Assembly: GCA_027972325.1 (NCBI GenBank)
Contig: JAPMOS010000125.1
Span: 55,033 to 119,032 of the forward strand
Direction of reading: 5' to 3'
DNA: 64,000 nucleotides
DNA from: Paratrimastix pyriformis
Lineage: Eukaryota > Preaxostyla > Paratrimastigidae
Position 1 is the first letter of the stretch, and every line of letters starts with the position of its first letter. The notes beneath the pieces were generated by a model. That model saw only the letters and a list, made by a program, of their open reading frames with translations. It did not search any database and was not told the DNA's origin. This document shows positions 54,701-64,000 of this stretch, piece by piece. A program made the position numbers and the translations under genes.

Positions 54701-57700
54701 CCCACGGAGGCCAAGTCGTCGCCCGACGAGGTTGCCATCGTGGGGACGACCGAGTCGGGGCCCCTCTACGAGCGCACCCCTGAGGGGCTGCCCAAGGCGC
54801 CCGAGTCGCTGGTCGATGGGGGCATCCGGAAGGAGCAGGCCTACTTGTTCGCCCGCTTCTGCTCGCTGTGCTGCCAGAGGGTCAGCGACCCGGTCGTCTC
54901 TCCGTGCCGGCACACCTTCTGCCGGAGCTGCTTCCACCAGTACTTCGACCAGGTCCGGGCCAGCCCTCCGGTGGTTCCTATTCCCCGCCCCACTCCCGCT
55001 CACCAAGTATACACATGTGCGCACTTCACCGCTCGCAATCGACACGCTGACCCCGCCGTTATTTCGCTCCCGGACAGATCGAGCAGCGGGCCAAGCAGGA
55101 AAAGGCCGAGGCGCGCGAGTCGCTGCCCGAGCTGCAAGCCCGCAAGAAGGGGGCCAAGGGCAAGGGTGACCGGCGCGCCAACCGGCAGGCCATCCAGCAA
55201 GTCCTCCAGGAGGCCCTCACCCCCGCCGCCAAGCCTCACTGCCCCGTGTGCGGGATTGCCCTCAAGAAGCAGCAGGTCTGGCTGCTTGGCTGACCCCTGG
55301 CGGGTTCCCATGCTTGACGACTCGCGGGTCCCCTGGGGCTGGTTGCAGGTGGTCTCCCTCTCGGTCCTCCAGGCGGCCCACATCTTGGCGAGCTCGGCAG
55401 ATGGGCGTCAGTTGTTGGACGGGCTTCTCACGGGGCCCGATGTTCCCTCCGAGAAATCCAGCAAATCCAGCCGTGCTTCGAAGAAACCCACCCCAGCTCC
55501 CAGCACCACCGCCACACCCACGCCCACTCCATCCCTCAAGCCGTCAGATCTTCTGCCCTCCTCAGCCATCCCGCCAACATCCACGCCCACCACATCCACG
55601 CCCACCACATCCACGCCCACCACATCCACGCCCACCACATCCACGCCCACCACATCCACGCCCACCACATCCACGCCCAGCCTCACCACCACGTCCACAC
55701 CAACTACAACGGCAGCAGCACCTCCAGAGGAGACCACGGGTCCTGTGGAGCCTCCCGCCACGGGTCTCGAGGACCATGGAGCGGGGGCAGGGCCTGCTGG
55801 TGGCGGGGGCGGCTGCGGGACCCTGACCGTCCTCGACGACGACAACGACGACGACGAGCCCGCGAAGGAGGATGACAAGGGCCGGCGCTCCAACCCGCCC
55901 CGGAAGACCACCAAACGAGCGGCCGCCAAGCCGGCGCGGAAGGGGAAGAAGTCCGCCTTGGGCAGGCACAAGGGCAGGGATAGCGAAGACGATGATGCGG
56001 ACGGCGATTACAACGATGGGGACGAGGGCGCCGGCGAGGAGGACGAGGACGAAGAGGCCGCCGTGGACGAGGACAGCCCCGCCGAGGACGAGGACAAGGA
56101 CGACGAGGACGAGGACGAGGACGACAGCGATGCGGGCAAGGGGAAGCGGGCCAAGAAGGGTAAGGGCGCCAAGAACGGCAAGGCCAGGGCCACCCGGCAG
56201 TCCAAGTTGGACGCCTCGGGCGGGATGCTGGTGCTCGCCAAGACGCCCGACAAGGCCGCCCTGCGCTGCTCGCAGCCCAGCACCAAGGTCAGCTCGTGCC
56301 ACTGCCGCCCCCCAGAGCATCACGACCACCTTGCTGGCCTCCCGCAGGTCGCTGCGCTCGTCGACTATCTGAAGAGCATCGACCCGACCGGCCACAAATC
56401 GGTCGTCTTCTCCCAATGGACAAGCTCCCTCGACCTCATCGAGGTCTGCCCGAGGGCATGCCCTCTCCCGGATGGCTGCTGCTGCGGTTTGCGGGATGCG
56501 AGTGGCCCCCTCCTCGTCTCTGGGTCTGGGTGGGATGCGGTGGCCGAGATGGCCCTTCCTCATGGACGCACGCCTCTGGGTGGGACCCGGTGGCTGATGG
56601 GACCCGCTGGGACAGCCCTTCCTCGACCGGCAGTCGTGGAAATTTGTCCGGTTCGACGGCACCCAATCGGTGGCCCAGCAGAACAAGGTTCTCGACGATT
56701 TCAACAAGGACCCCAAGACCAAGGTCCCACCGGCGACTGCTCTTCGTTGCCCCTCTTCACGGCCCTTCCCACTCCGTTGCGCCGCTTGTGCTCGCAGATT
56801 CTGCTGGCCTCCCTGAAGGCCGGCGGTGTGGGGCTGAATCTGTGCGTTGCCTGCGAGGTGATCATGATGGACAAGTGGTGCAACCCCTTCGTCGAATTCC
56901 AGGCCATCGATCGGGTGCACCGCATCGGCCAGCGCAACCCCGTCACGGTCCGCCCGCCCGCCCGCCCGCCCGCCCGCCCGCCCGCCCGCCCGCCCAGGCC
57001 CGTGATCGATCGAACCCCTTCGGCTCTCCCCTTGGCAACATGGCGTGATTGATGGCAGGTGACCCGGCTGACCATCAAGCACAGCATCGAGGAGCGCATC
57101 GAGAAGCTGCAGCAGGCCAAGTCGCGCCTGGCCTCGGAGCTCTTCCGCGACGAGAGCTACGACGTCGGCCTCGAGGACGTCGACGAGCAGGACGGCGGCC
57201 TGCGCTCATTGGGCAAATCCCTCAACACGAACGTCTGTACGGTTCGGCGTCCGGGCGGCCCAGTTTTCTCACTCGGAACTTGCTTGGGACCTCTATCTTG
57301 GCGGGCGTCCCATCACCCCCCGCCGGCTGCACAGGATCTGAAGTTCCTCATCCGAGGCGGCGACCAGGACGACTCGATGCTTGCGGCCGCCTCGGCCATG
57401 GCCGTGGGCGCCTCCATGGGTCTCCGGCCTGCCCCGGCTCAGCACTTCCCGCAGGCCCAGGGCCCATTGGCGGGCCCGGGTCTGGTCGCCCCAGTTCCGG
57501 CAGCGGCCCCTCCGGGCGCCCAGGAGGCCTTGCTGAACACCTTCTACCAGCAGTACCTCAAGCAGGGCATGAACCCCCAGAAGGCCCTCGAGCATGCCCA
57601 GTTTTACATTCGCCTGACCCAGCAGCAACAAAAGATGGCCGCCGCATCGGCGGCGACTCTGGTGGTCCCGGCGGAGACTCCGGCGCCCGCTCCGGCCCCG

Positions 57701-58027
57701 GCCCCGGCCCCGGCCCTGCTCATGGCGCCCACGCCAGCCCCGGGCCTCATGGGGATGGGTGACGCGTCCACTCCTTCCCCCGCGTATCTTGCCCGTGGGG
57801 CGGGCACTGGCTACCCCGCCGCGCCACTCCCGCCACCGCAAATCCAGCCGCCCTACGGCTACCAACAACAACCCGTCCTGCTGCAGGCACCGCCAATGGC
57901 GCCAGCATCGTTTTTCCAACCACAGCCACAGCAGCCTCTTGCGGCCCAACAGCAGCAGCAACCGGCTCAACAGCGATCCATTGTCGACCTGACCAATTCC
58001 GATGTCGTGGACTTGACACTTGATTAA
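50491..58027 (+). CDS. SNF2-family translocase with internal RING and C-terminal SUMO-interacting motifs (Uls1/Rad16/Rad5-like)
   Basis: ATP-dependent DNA translocase and probable E3 ubiquitin ligase acting on SUMO-modified chromatin proteins. ATG at 50491. Helicase motifs: Q-region [16 protein letters not shown], motif [16 protein letters not shown], Ia [28 protein letters not shown] (DEGH), III RWALSGTPVQN, then [67 protein letters not shown]. Between the lobes lies a RING finger split by an intron, [20 protein letters not shown] (54857 on) and [14 protein letters not shown] (about 55225), with long acidic disordered inserts. The C-terminus reads [16 protein letters not shown]: two hydrophobic-acidic SUMO-interacting motifs. 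Lobe order SNF2N-RING-HelicC plus SIMs is that of Uls1/Rad5-type enzymes. About 17 introns, mostly GTCYG. A frame change near 53270-53330 is unresolved. Stop at 58027. Confidence 0.9.
51744..51778 (+). repeat. poly(C) tract, intron
   Basis: 35-nt C run in the intron before the exon encoding [20 protein letters not shown]. Confidence 0.85.
55577..55680 (+). repeat. 15-bp coding repeat encoding TSTPT
   Basis: Seven near-identical units CACATCCACGCCCAC in the disordered region after the RING. Confidence 0.85.
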
Positions 58028-58191
58028 ACATTTTGTTCCCGATATCGATATCGACAGCAGCAGAGGTCACGAAATTGGGTGGGAACAAATTGGGTGTTGA
58101 CAAACTGGCGGTGTACGCGAAGTGGACTAAGCCGAAGAAGAAATTGAGGAGAGCCGTTTGCAGTGTCCTGGGGGGTGCTCGCTCGATGCTG

Positions 58192-61100
58192 AGGGCCAAC
58201 GTGGTGCTCTTTCGCTTCAAGGGATCCAACGCAGATGAGATCCCACTGGTCAACTGTGGTGACGTTGTCTTCGTCTCAGGTCTGGTGACTCGCACGACGA
58301 TCCCTCGCCGCACGATCATTTCGCACGATCATTCCTCATCATGCATCGTTGCCCTATCCCAATCTGACCCGCACAATAGCGGACGATCAGGATGCACGCC
58401 CTTTTGTGGCCACCCTGAAAACGCCGCGCACCCAAGGGGTGATGCCGCGTCGGCTCTTGAAGGAACTTGCCGGACCTCGGGCCGCGCAATGTCTGGCCGA
58501 GTTTGAAGCGGGCCTGCTTTCAGGGCAGCCCGCTTCGACGCCTGGATCGGCAGCCCCCTCGCCGGCCGCGATGAAGGAGCAACCCGCATCCCCGCCGGCT
58601 GGGGAGGGCCTCCCGGAGCCGCCCCGGGCGCTGCTCTTCACGCTGGGCGGGCCGGCCCCGCTGCGGGGGGTGACCCAGCTGCTGGCCCGGGGCGAGCGGC
58701 TGACCCTGTTCGAGACCGTGGGCGATGTGTACCGGCACAAGCCCGACCCGAGCATGGCCGGGCCGAGCACGGCCGGGCCGAGCACGAGCCCCGCCGAGGG
58801 CGAGCCGAGGGCCCCCGATGGGCGCCAGCTGACCCGGTGCTCCTGGCTGCTGGGGGCGGGGGCCTTTGGGCTGACCTTCCGCTGCGAGGAGCCCCGCGAC
58901 CGATGCCGGGACGTGGCCATCAAGGTCACCGGGCCGCCCCAGTCGGACCTGGAGCGGAACTTCTTCCACAACGAGGGCTTCATCACGGCCGCCATCAGCC
59001 ACCCCAACGTCATGCGGGCGGCCGGCCCGCCATTCGAGGCTCAGGTCGGTTGCTCAGCCGGCACACCTACAGTGACAGCCTCGCACTCGCACCCACACAG
59101 GCACAGAGGCAGGCGCACAGCCGACCATCTATCTGATCTTGAACACCCACGGCCCCTTCATCACGGCCCCTTTTTCACATCTCCTCGATGGCGCCTCCGA
59201 GCAGCTGGAGCCGGGCGGGCCCATGCTGCGCTGCCTGGTGACGCCCTTCTGCGAGTGCGGCGACCTGGACGCGCTCATCCGGCGCCACCTGCGGGAGCCC
59301 TCGGCCGACCCGGCCGCCGACCGGGCCGAGCGGTGGGGGCTGCTGGTGGACCTGGTCCGCGGGCTGGCCTACCTGCATGGCAAGCCCTTCCAGCCGGACA
59401 ACGACCACCGGGTGCTGCACAACGACATCAAGCCGGCCAACGTGCTGCTGCGCCGCGACCCGGCCACGGGCCGCCTGGTGGGCCTGCTGGCCGACCTGGG
59501 CCTGGCCTGCGTCTACACGGGCGGCTCGCTGAGCTACGGCCTGTGCCGGGGGACCCCGGGCTTCATGGCGCCCGAGCTGTGTGCGAACTCGCCCGAGGAG
59601 GCCGCCCTGGACGCGTCGGGCATGCGACCCGGCAACACCCCCGCCACGGACGTGTACGCCATGGGGGTGACCCTGTACTGCCTGTACTCGCGGACCGACA
59701 CGGCCCACAAGACTGACGAGCGGCCCAGCGAGGACGAGCTGCGGGAGGCCTTTGAAGAGGTGGCCGCCAAGGGCCCCGAGGGGGTGCGGCTGGCGGAGCT
59801 GCTGGTGCGCATGTGCAACCCCGACCCCACCGGCCGCCCCTCCATGGAGCGCATCCTCGCCGCCGTCGAGGCCCTTGAGGTCCGCGGCTTGGCTGGGCTT
59901 GGCTTGGCTTGGCTTGGCTTGGCTGGGCTTGGCTGGGCTTGGCTTGGCTTGGCTGGGCTGGGCTTGGCTTGGCTTGGCTTGGCTTGGCTTGGCTTGGCTT
60001 GGCTTGGCTGGGCTGGGCTGGGCTTGGCTGGGCTTGGCTGGGCTGGGCTGGGCTTGGCTGGGCTGGGCTTGGCTGGGCTGGGCTGGGCTTGGCTGGGCTT
60101 GGCTGGGCTGGGCTTGGCTGGGCTGGGCTTGGCTGGGCTTTGCTTTGCTTTGCTTTGCTTTGCTTTGCTTTGCTTTGCTTTGCTTTGCTTTGCTTTGCTT
60201 TGCTTTGCTTTGCTTTGCTTTGCTTTGCTTTGCTTTGCTTTGCTTTGCTTTGCTTTGCTTTGCTTTGCTTTGCTTTGCTTGGTTTGGTTTGGTTTGGTTT
60301 GGTTTGGTTTGGTTTGGTTTGGCTTGGTTTGGTTTGGTTTGGTTGGGTTTGCTCGTTGGGTGCCGGGAGTCGGCTGCCCGTTACGTATTGCACTGCTTGG
60401 GGCTTGCGTTTCGGGTCGACTGACATTGTTTCTCGCAGCGGCCGGCGGCGCCGCTGGACAACCAGCGTCCCCTGGGCCCCGACGTCCCCCGCGCGGATCG
60501 CCTCCCGTATCCTGTTGCTGCTGCGCAACAGCCGGCCACGTCTGCTCCAGCAGCGTCGAGCAACCAAACGCCCTTGGGTGACAGACGGACGTCCGAGCGC
60601 CCGCCTGTTGTGCCCGACGCGCACCAGCAGCCCCTTGTGTCGCGTCCGGAGGCACCGGGTTTGCCCGAGGAGGGCGCCTTGACCGAGGCGGAACGCGACT
60701 GCCTTCAGAAGGCCCGGTGCGCGCTCTTGGAGGTCCGCCTCCACGGCCAGTGCTGGGATCGCCACTCACCCATCCTCCCGCCTCCACGGCCAGTGTTGTG
60801 ACATTGCTCGATCGCGACCACCACTCACCCATCCTCCCGCCTCCACGGCCAGTGTTGTGATCACCACTCATTGCTCAATCGTGACCACCACTCACCCATC
60901 CTCCCGCGCGGTGGTGGGCCACGCCGGGGATCCATCAGCTCTTTTGCCATGAGAAGCATCTCTCCGATGGGTGCGGCATCTTGCTGGCCAACGTGTTGAG
61001 GAGCAACGCCAACCTGAGGACCGTGCATCTCGAACGCAACCAGTTCGGCGACCCGGCCGCACGCGCCTTTGCGGCTGCCCTGCTGGAGAATGGCACCCTT

Positions 61101-62452
61101 GGAGAGGTCTGCCGCCTTGGTCATTCGGGGCAAACTTGGAGGCCATCCCTTTGGCGGCTCGCAGCTCTTTCTGGAGGGCAACCCGATCGGCCTGCAGGGC
61201 ATGCGGTCCCTCGGGGCCGCCCTGGCTCTGAATCGCACCCTCACCGTGGTCTGCCGCTAGGGGCTAGGGTGCCCTTTGGGCCCAAATTTCACTGGTTTGT
61301 CGTGCTGCTGCTGCTTCGGTTTTTAACTTGCAGGTCAGCCTCGGCGGCAACGATGTGGGCGACGAGACGGCACGCCTCGTGGGGGCCGCCCTTCCGCGCA
61401 ACATCACCCTCCGCCGGGTCTGTAAGACCAAGGTGCACGTGGGTGGGGGGTGCGTGCTGGGACCCATGATGGCTGTTGGTGTGCTTCCTTGGATGGGACC
61501 CATGATGGCTGTTGATGTGCTTCCTTGGATGGGACCCATGATGGCTGTTGATGTGCTTCCTTGGATGGGACCCATGATGGCTGTTGATGTGCTTCCTTGG
61601 ATGGGACCCATGATGGCTGTTGATGTGCTTCCTTGGAGGGACCCATGATGGCTGTTGATGTGCTTCCTTGGAGGGACCCATGATGGCTGTTGATGTGCTT
61701 CCTTGGAGGGACCCATGATGGCTGTTGATGTGCTTCCTCGGATGGCGGGCGAGCGCACGAATGAGGATCAGAATCACTTGATCAGTCACAGCATTTCCGA
61801 GCCCGGGCTCCGCCCCACCATCAACGCCCTCGTTTCACGATGGCTGGTTTTCACCGCCTCTGCCAGGTCTCCATCACCGATGCCAAGATGGGCCCCGAGG
61901 GAGCATCCGCCCTTGCGGCCGGACTGGAACGCAACTCCACGATCACGAGGGTCTGCGTGCCGCTGGTCGCCAGGCGATCTCATCGTGTGTTGTTCTTGGC
62001 CTAACCCAAATCTGGGCGCATCCACCACCGCCAATGGCTGCCACCAACCAGCTCGATCTCGAGAGAAACCAGATCGGTGACGCCGGCGTCTGCGCTCTCG
62101 CAAGGGCCTTCCAGCGGAACAGCGCCCTCCCGCTCTCCTGGGTCTGCCCATGCCACATGACCGCCCAGCATAAAAAACGCTTCCCACCACCGCAGCTCTC
62201 GCTGAATGAAAATGGCCTGACCAACGAAGCGGCACGGGGTCTCGCGGCGTGGCTCGCCGTCAACAAGACACTCGCATCCGTCCGTAAGCCCCGGGTGCCC
62301 AGACACTCCCTCACACGGTTCTCACACGTGCTTGACCCTCTTTTCCTTTAGCTTGACCTGTCCGGGAACAGGATCGACGATGCCGGCGTGGGCAGCTTGG
62401 CCGGTGCGCTGGGCAGCAACGGGAAGGCCTCGGTCTGGTCCTTCAAGTGAAC
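58192..62452 (+). CDS. protein kinase fused to leucine-rich repeats (LRR_RI)
   Basis: ATG at 58192 ([20 protein letters not shown]). The first intron is GTCTGG...AATAG, phase 1. Kinase: glycine loop [15 protein letters not shown] (about 58850), VAIKV, then (exon at about 59102) [20 protein letters not shown], catalytic loop [11 protein letters not shown] (HND in place of HRD), DLGLA in place of [14 protein letters not shown], and [15 protein letters not shown]. After an intron packed with pentanucleotide repeats come a Pro/Ala linker and [20 protein letters not shown], then LRRs: [140 protein letters not shown]. From the second LRR on, each is one exon joined in phase 0. Stop at 62452. The key Lys, HxD Asp and DxG Asp are present, so activity is plausible. 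Confidence 0.85.
59885..60345 (+). repeat. succession of pentanucleotide arrays: GGCTT/GGCTG, then TTTGC, then GGTTT, intron
   Basis: About 250 bp of GGCTT and GGCTG units, then about 28 TTTGC units (60137-60280), then about 13 GGTTT units, in one intron between the kinase exon and the linker exon. The intron begins GTCCGCGGC at 59881 and ends TCTCGCAG at about 60440. Confidence 0.92.
60735..60905 (+). repeat. ~30-60 bp tandem repeat, intron
   Basis: Repeated CCTCCACGGCCAGTGTTGTGA plus a longer CACCACTCACCCATCCTCCC block, about three copies, between the linker exon and the first LRR exon. Confidence 0.75.
61462..61745 (+). repeat. 36/37-bp minisatellite, about 8 copies, intron
   Basis: Units around CCATGATGGCTGTTGATGTG CTTCCTTGG(ATG)GGA. 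The later copies lack 3 bp (GGAGGGACC against GGATGGGACC). It lies between two LRR exons. Confidence 0.9.
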
Positions 62453-62942
62453 TGATCGATCTTCACTTCATTCGAAAACCGCAGGTGACAATCAGGGCGA
62501 ACCCGACTTCCCAAGCTGGGTCTGGCCTGCGGTCGCGTTACGGCAAGCGGTTTTACCTCTAAGAGGATTTCCTCGGCAACGTGTTGCCATTCTCGGGTCC
62601 TGGCCGAGTCACATGTAAAGTGACGATTGATGACGATCCAATGCGGGGGGGTGACGGTCGTCCCTCCTCCCTGCACTGGCAGACTCTCCCCCCCCCCCCC
62701 CCCCCCCTAACCCCCACATTGGCCCTCTGGCACGCAGCTCCATTCACCCTTTCCCCCACCCTTCCCACCCATTGAGTGGAAAGAGCAAAAGAGCGCGATG
62801 CGTATGCACATCAAGATCGACAGTGACCAGAAACAAGTTTGGGTTGGCCATTCTTCAGCAGCAGATCCTTCATAGTTCAATAGGCGAAGGCGTTTTTTTC
62901 GCAGTCGTAAGGGTCAGAGATCGACCCCAGGAAGGGGGACAG
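62453..62942. other. intergenic boundary to the subtelomere
   Basis: No supported gene. Contains poly(C) at 62688-62707 and AT-richer sequence at 62780-62930. The last gene of the chromosome ends at 62452. Confidence 0.6.
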
Positions 62943-63021
62943 GGGGTCGAGCGGGTTGGGGTCGAGCGGGTTGGGGTCGAGCGGGTTGGGGTCGAGCGGG
63001 TTGGGGTCGAGCGGGTTGGGG
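62943..63021 (+). repeat. 15-bp subtelomeric satellite
   Basis: About five copies of GGGGTCGAGCGGGTT, abutting the 17-bp satellite and sharing its GGGGTC...GGGTT frame. Confidence 0.9.
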
Positions 63022-63803
63022 TCACGTTAGGGTTGGGGTCACGTTAGGGTTGGGGTCACGTTAGGGTTGGGGTCACGTTAGGGTTGGGGTCACGTTAGGG
63101 TTGGGGTCACGTTAGGGTTGGGGTCACGTTAGGGTTGGGGTCACGTTAGGGTTGGGGTCACGTTAGGGTTGGGGTCACGTTAGGGTTGGGGTCACGTTAG
63201 GGTTGGGGTCACGTTAGGGTTGGGGTCACGTTAGGGTTGGGGTCACGTTAGGGTTGGGGTCACGTTAGGGTTGGGGTCACGTTAGGGTTGGGGTCACGTT
63301 AGGGTTGGGGTCACGTTAGGGTTGGGGTCACGTTAGGGTTGGGGTCACGTTAGGGTTGGGGTCACGTTAGGGTTGGGGTCACGTTAGGGTTGGGGTCACG
63401 TTAGGGTTGGGGTCACGTTAGGGTTGGGGTCACGTTAGGGTTGGGGTCACGTTAGGGTTGGGGTCACGTTAGGGTTGGGGTCACGTTAGGGTTGGGGTCA
63501 CGTTAGGGTTGGGGTCACGTTAGGGTTGGGGTCACGTTAGGGTTGGGGTCACGTTAGGGTTGGGGTCACGTTAGGGTTGGGGTCACGTTAGGGTTGGGGT
63601 CACGTTAGGGTTGGGGTCACGTTAGGGTTGGGGTCACGTTAGGGTTGGGGTCACGTTAGGGTTGGGGTCACGTTAGGGTTGGGGTCACGTTAGGGTTGGG
63701 GTCACGTTAGGGTTGGGGTCACGTTAGGGTTGGGGTCACGTTAGGGTTGGGGTCACGTTAGGGTTGGGGTCACGTTAGGGTTGGGGTCACGTTAGGGTTG
63801 GGG
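63018..63803 (+). repeat. 17-bp subtelomeric satellite, about 46 perfect copies
   Basis: Unit GGGGTCACGTTAGGGTT, essentially without variation. Each unit includes TTAGGGTTG, which fits the YTAGGGTTR site bound by TRF-type telobox Myb domains (site known from vertebrate TRF1/2). Confidence 0.95.
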
Positions 63804-64000
63804 TGAGGGTTAGGGTTAGGGTGAGGGTTAGGGTTAGGGTTAGGGTTAGGGTTAGGGTTAGGGTTAGGGTTAGGGTTAGGGTTAGGGTTAGGGTTAGGGT
63901 TAGGGTTAGGGTTAGGGTTAGGGTTAGGGTTAGGGTTAGGTTAGGGTTAGGGTTAGGTTAGGGTTAGGGTTAGGGTTAGGGTTAGGGTTAGGGTTAGGCT
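63804..64000 (+). repeat. telomere, (TTAGGG)n
   Basis: G-rich strand oriented outward, so this is the right end of the chromosome. Proximal units include TGAGGG variants (63803-63830), and distal ones include five-base TTAGG units (near 63940-63960). About 30 units are present. Confidence 0.97.

Noticed and set aside
58033-58191. Extension of the kinase gene to an earlier start
   Set aside because: The frame is open upstream but has no ATG before 58192; an additional 5' exon cannot be excluded.
63018-63803. Coding sequence in subtelomeric repeats
   Set aside because: Repeats of 17 bp cycle through frames and give stops; no gene features.

Overview
The window is the right-hand end of a nuclear chromosome from a GC-rich, intron-dense unicellular eukaryote. 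The last ~190 bases are (TTAGGG)n with the G-rich strand running outward. Inside that lies a 17-bp subtelomeric satellite, and inside that a short 15-bp satellite. Genes are broken into many short exons, with CAG/TAG acceptors and tandem repeats filling many introns. I cannot name the species from sequence alone. TTAGGG telomeres, high GC, and the gene set (VAC14, CNNM, Uls1-like SNF2, F-box/LRR, kinase-LRR) fit a free-living protist better than an animal, plant or yeast.

Layout, left to right. 1-1223 (-): 3' end missing, an RRM protein resembling U11/U12-35K or U1-70K. 1309-8861 (+): long coiled-coil protein; one intron carries a small antisense gene (2908-3195, -) of a kind seen in phages and large viruses. 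9392-19739 (-): large Pro/Ala/Gln-rich coiled-coil protein; one intron holds a complete antisense F-box/LRR gene (14531-15738, +). 19950-20753 (+): small helical protein. 20783-27174 (+): disordered protein with a telobox Myb domain. 27514-30225 (+): repeat-rich protein of unknown function. 31069-34658 (+): CNNM/ACDP-type membrane protein. 35088-41760 (+): VAC14. 42052-50333 (+): coiled-coil protein with a very long disordered region. 50491-58027 (+): SNF2-RING-SIM translocase of the Uls1/Rad16/Rad5 type. 58192-62452 (+): protein kinase fused to leucine-rich repeats. 62943-64000: subtelomere and telomere.

The strongest system-level signal is splicing. By eye, roughly 85 of about 110 introns begin GTCCG or GTCTG (|GTCYG) instead of GTRAGT. 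This holds on both strands and in every multi-exon gene, including well-recognised ones whose exon joins can be checked against their family (VAC14, CNNM, SNF2, kinase, LRR). The change sits at +3/+4, while +5G is kept. That predicts a compensating change in the 5' end of U1 snRNA or a relaxed U1 step. A second theme is telomeric: a telobox Myb gene lies about 37 kb from the end, and the 17-bp subtelomeric satellite keeps a YTAGGGTTR site in every unit.

All gene models are manual, read from frames, splice signals and family knowledge, with no alignment search. Starts and low-complexity exons are the least certain parts. Several disordered regions change frame in ways I could not assign to an intron or to a sequencing indel.
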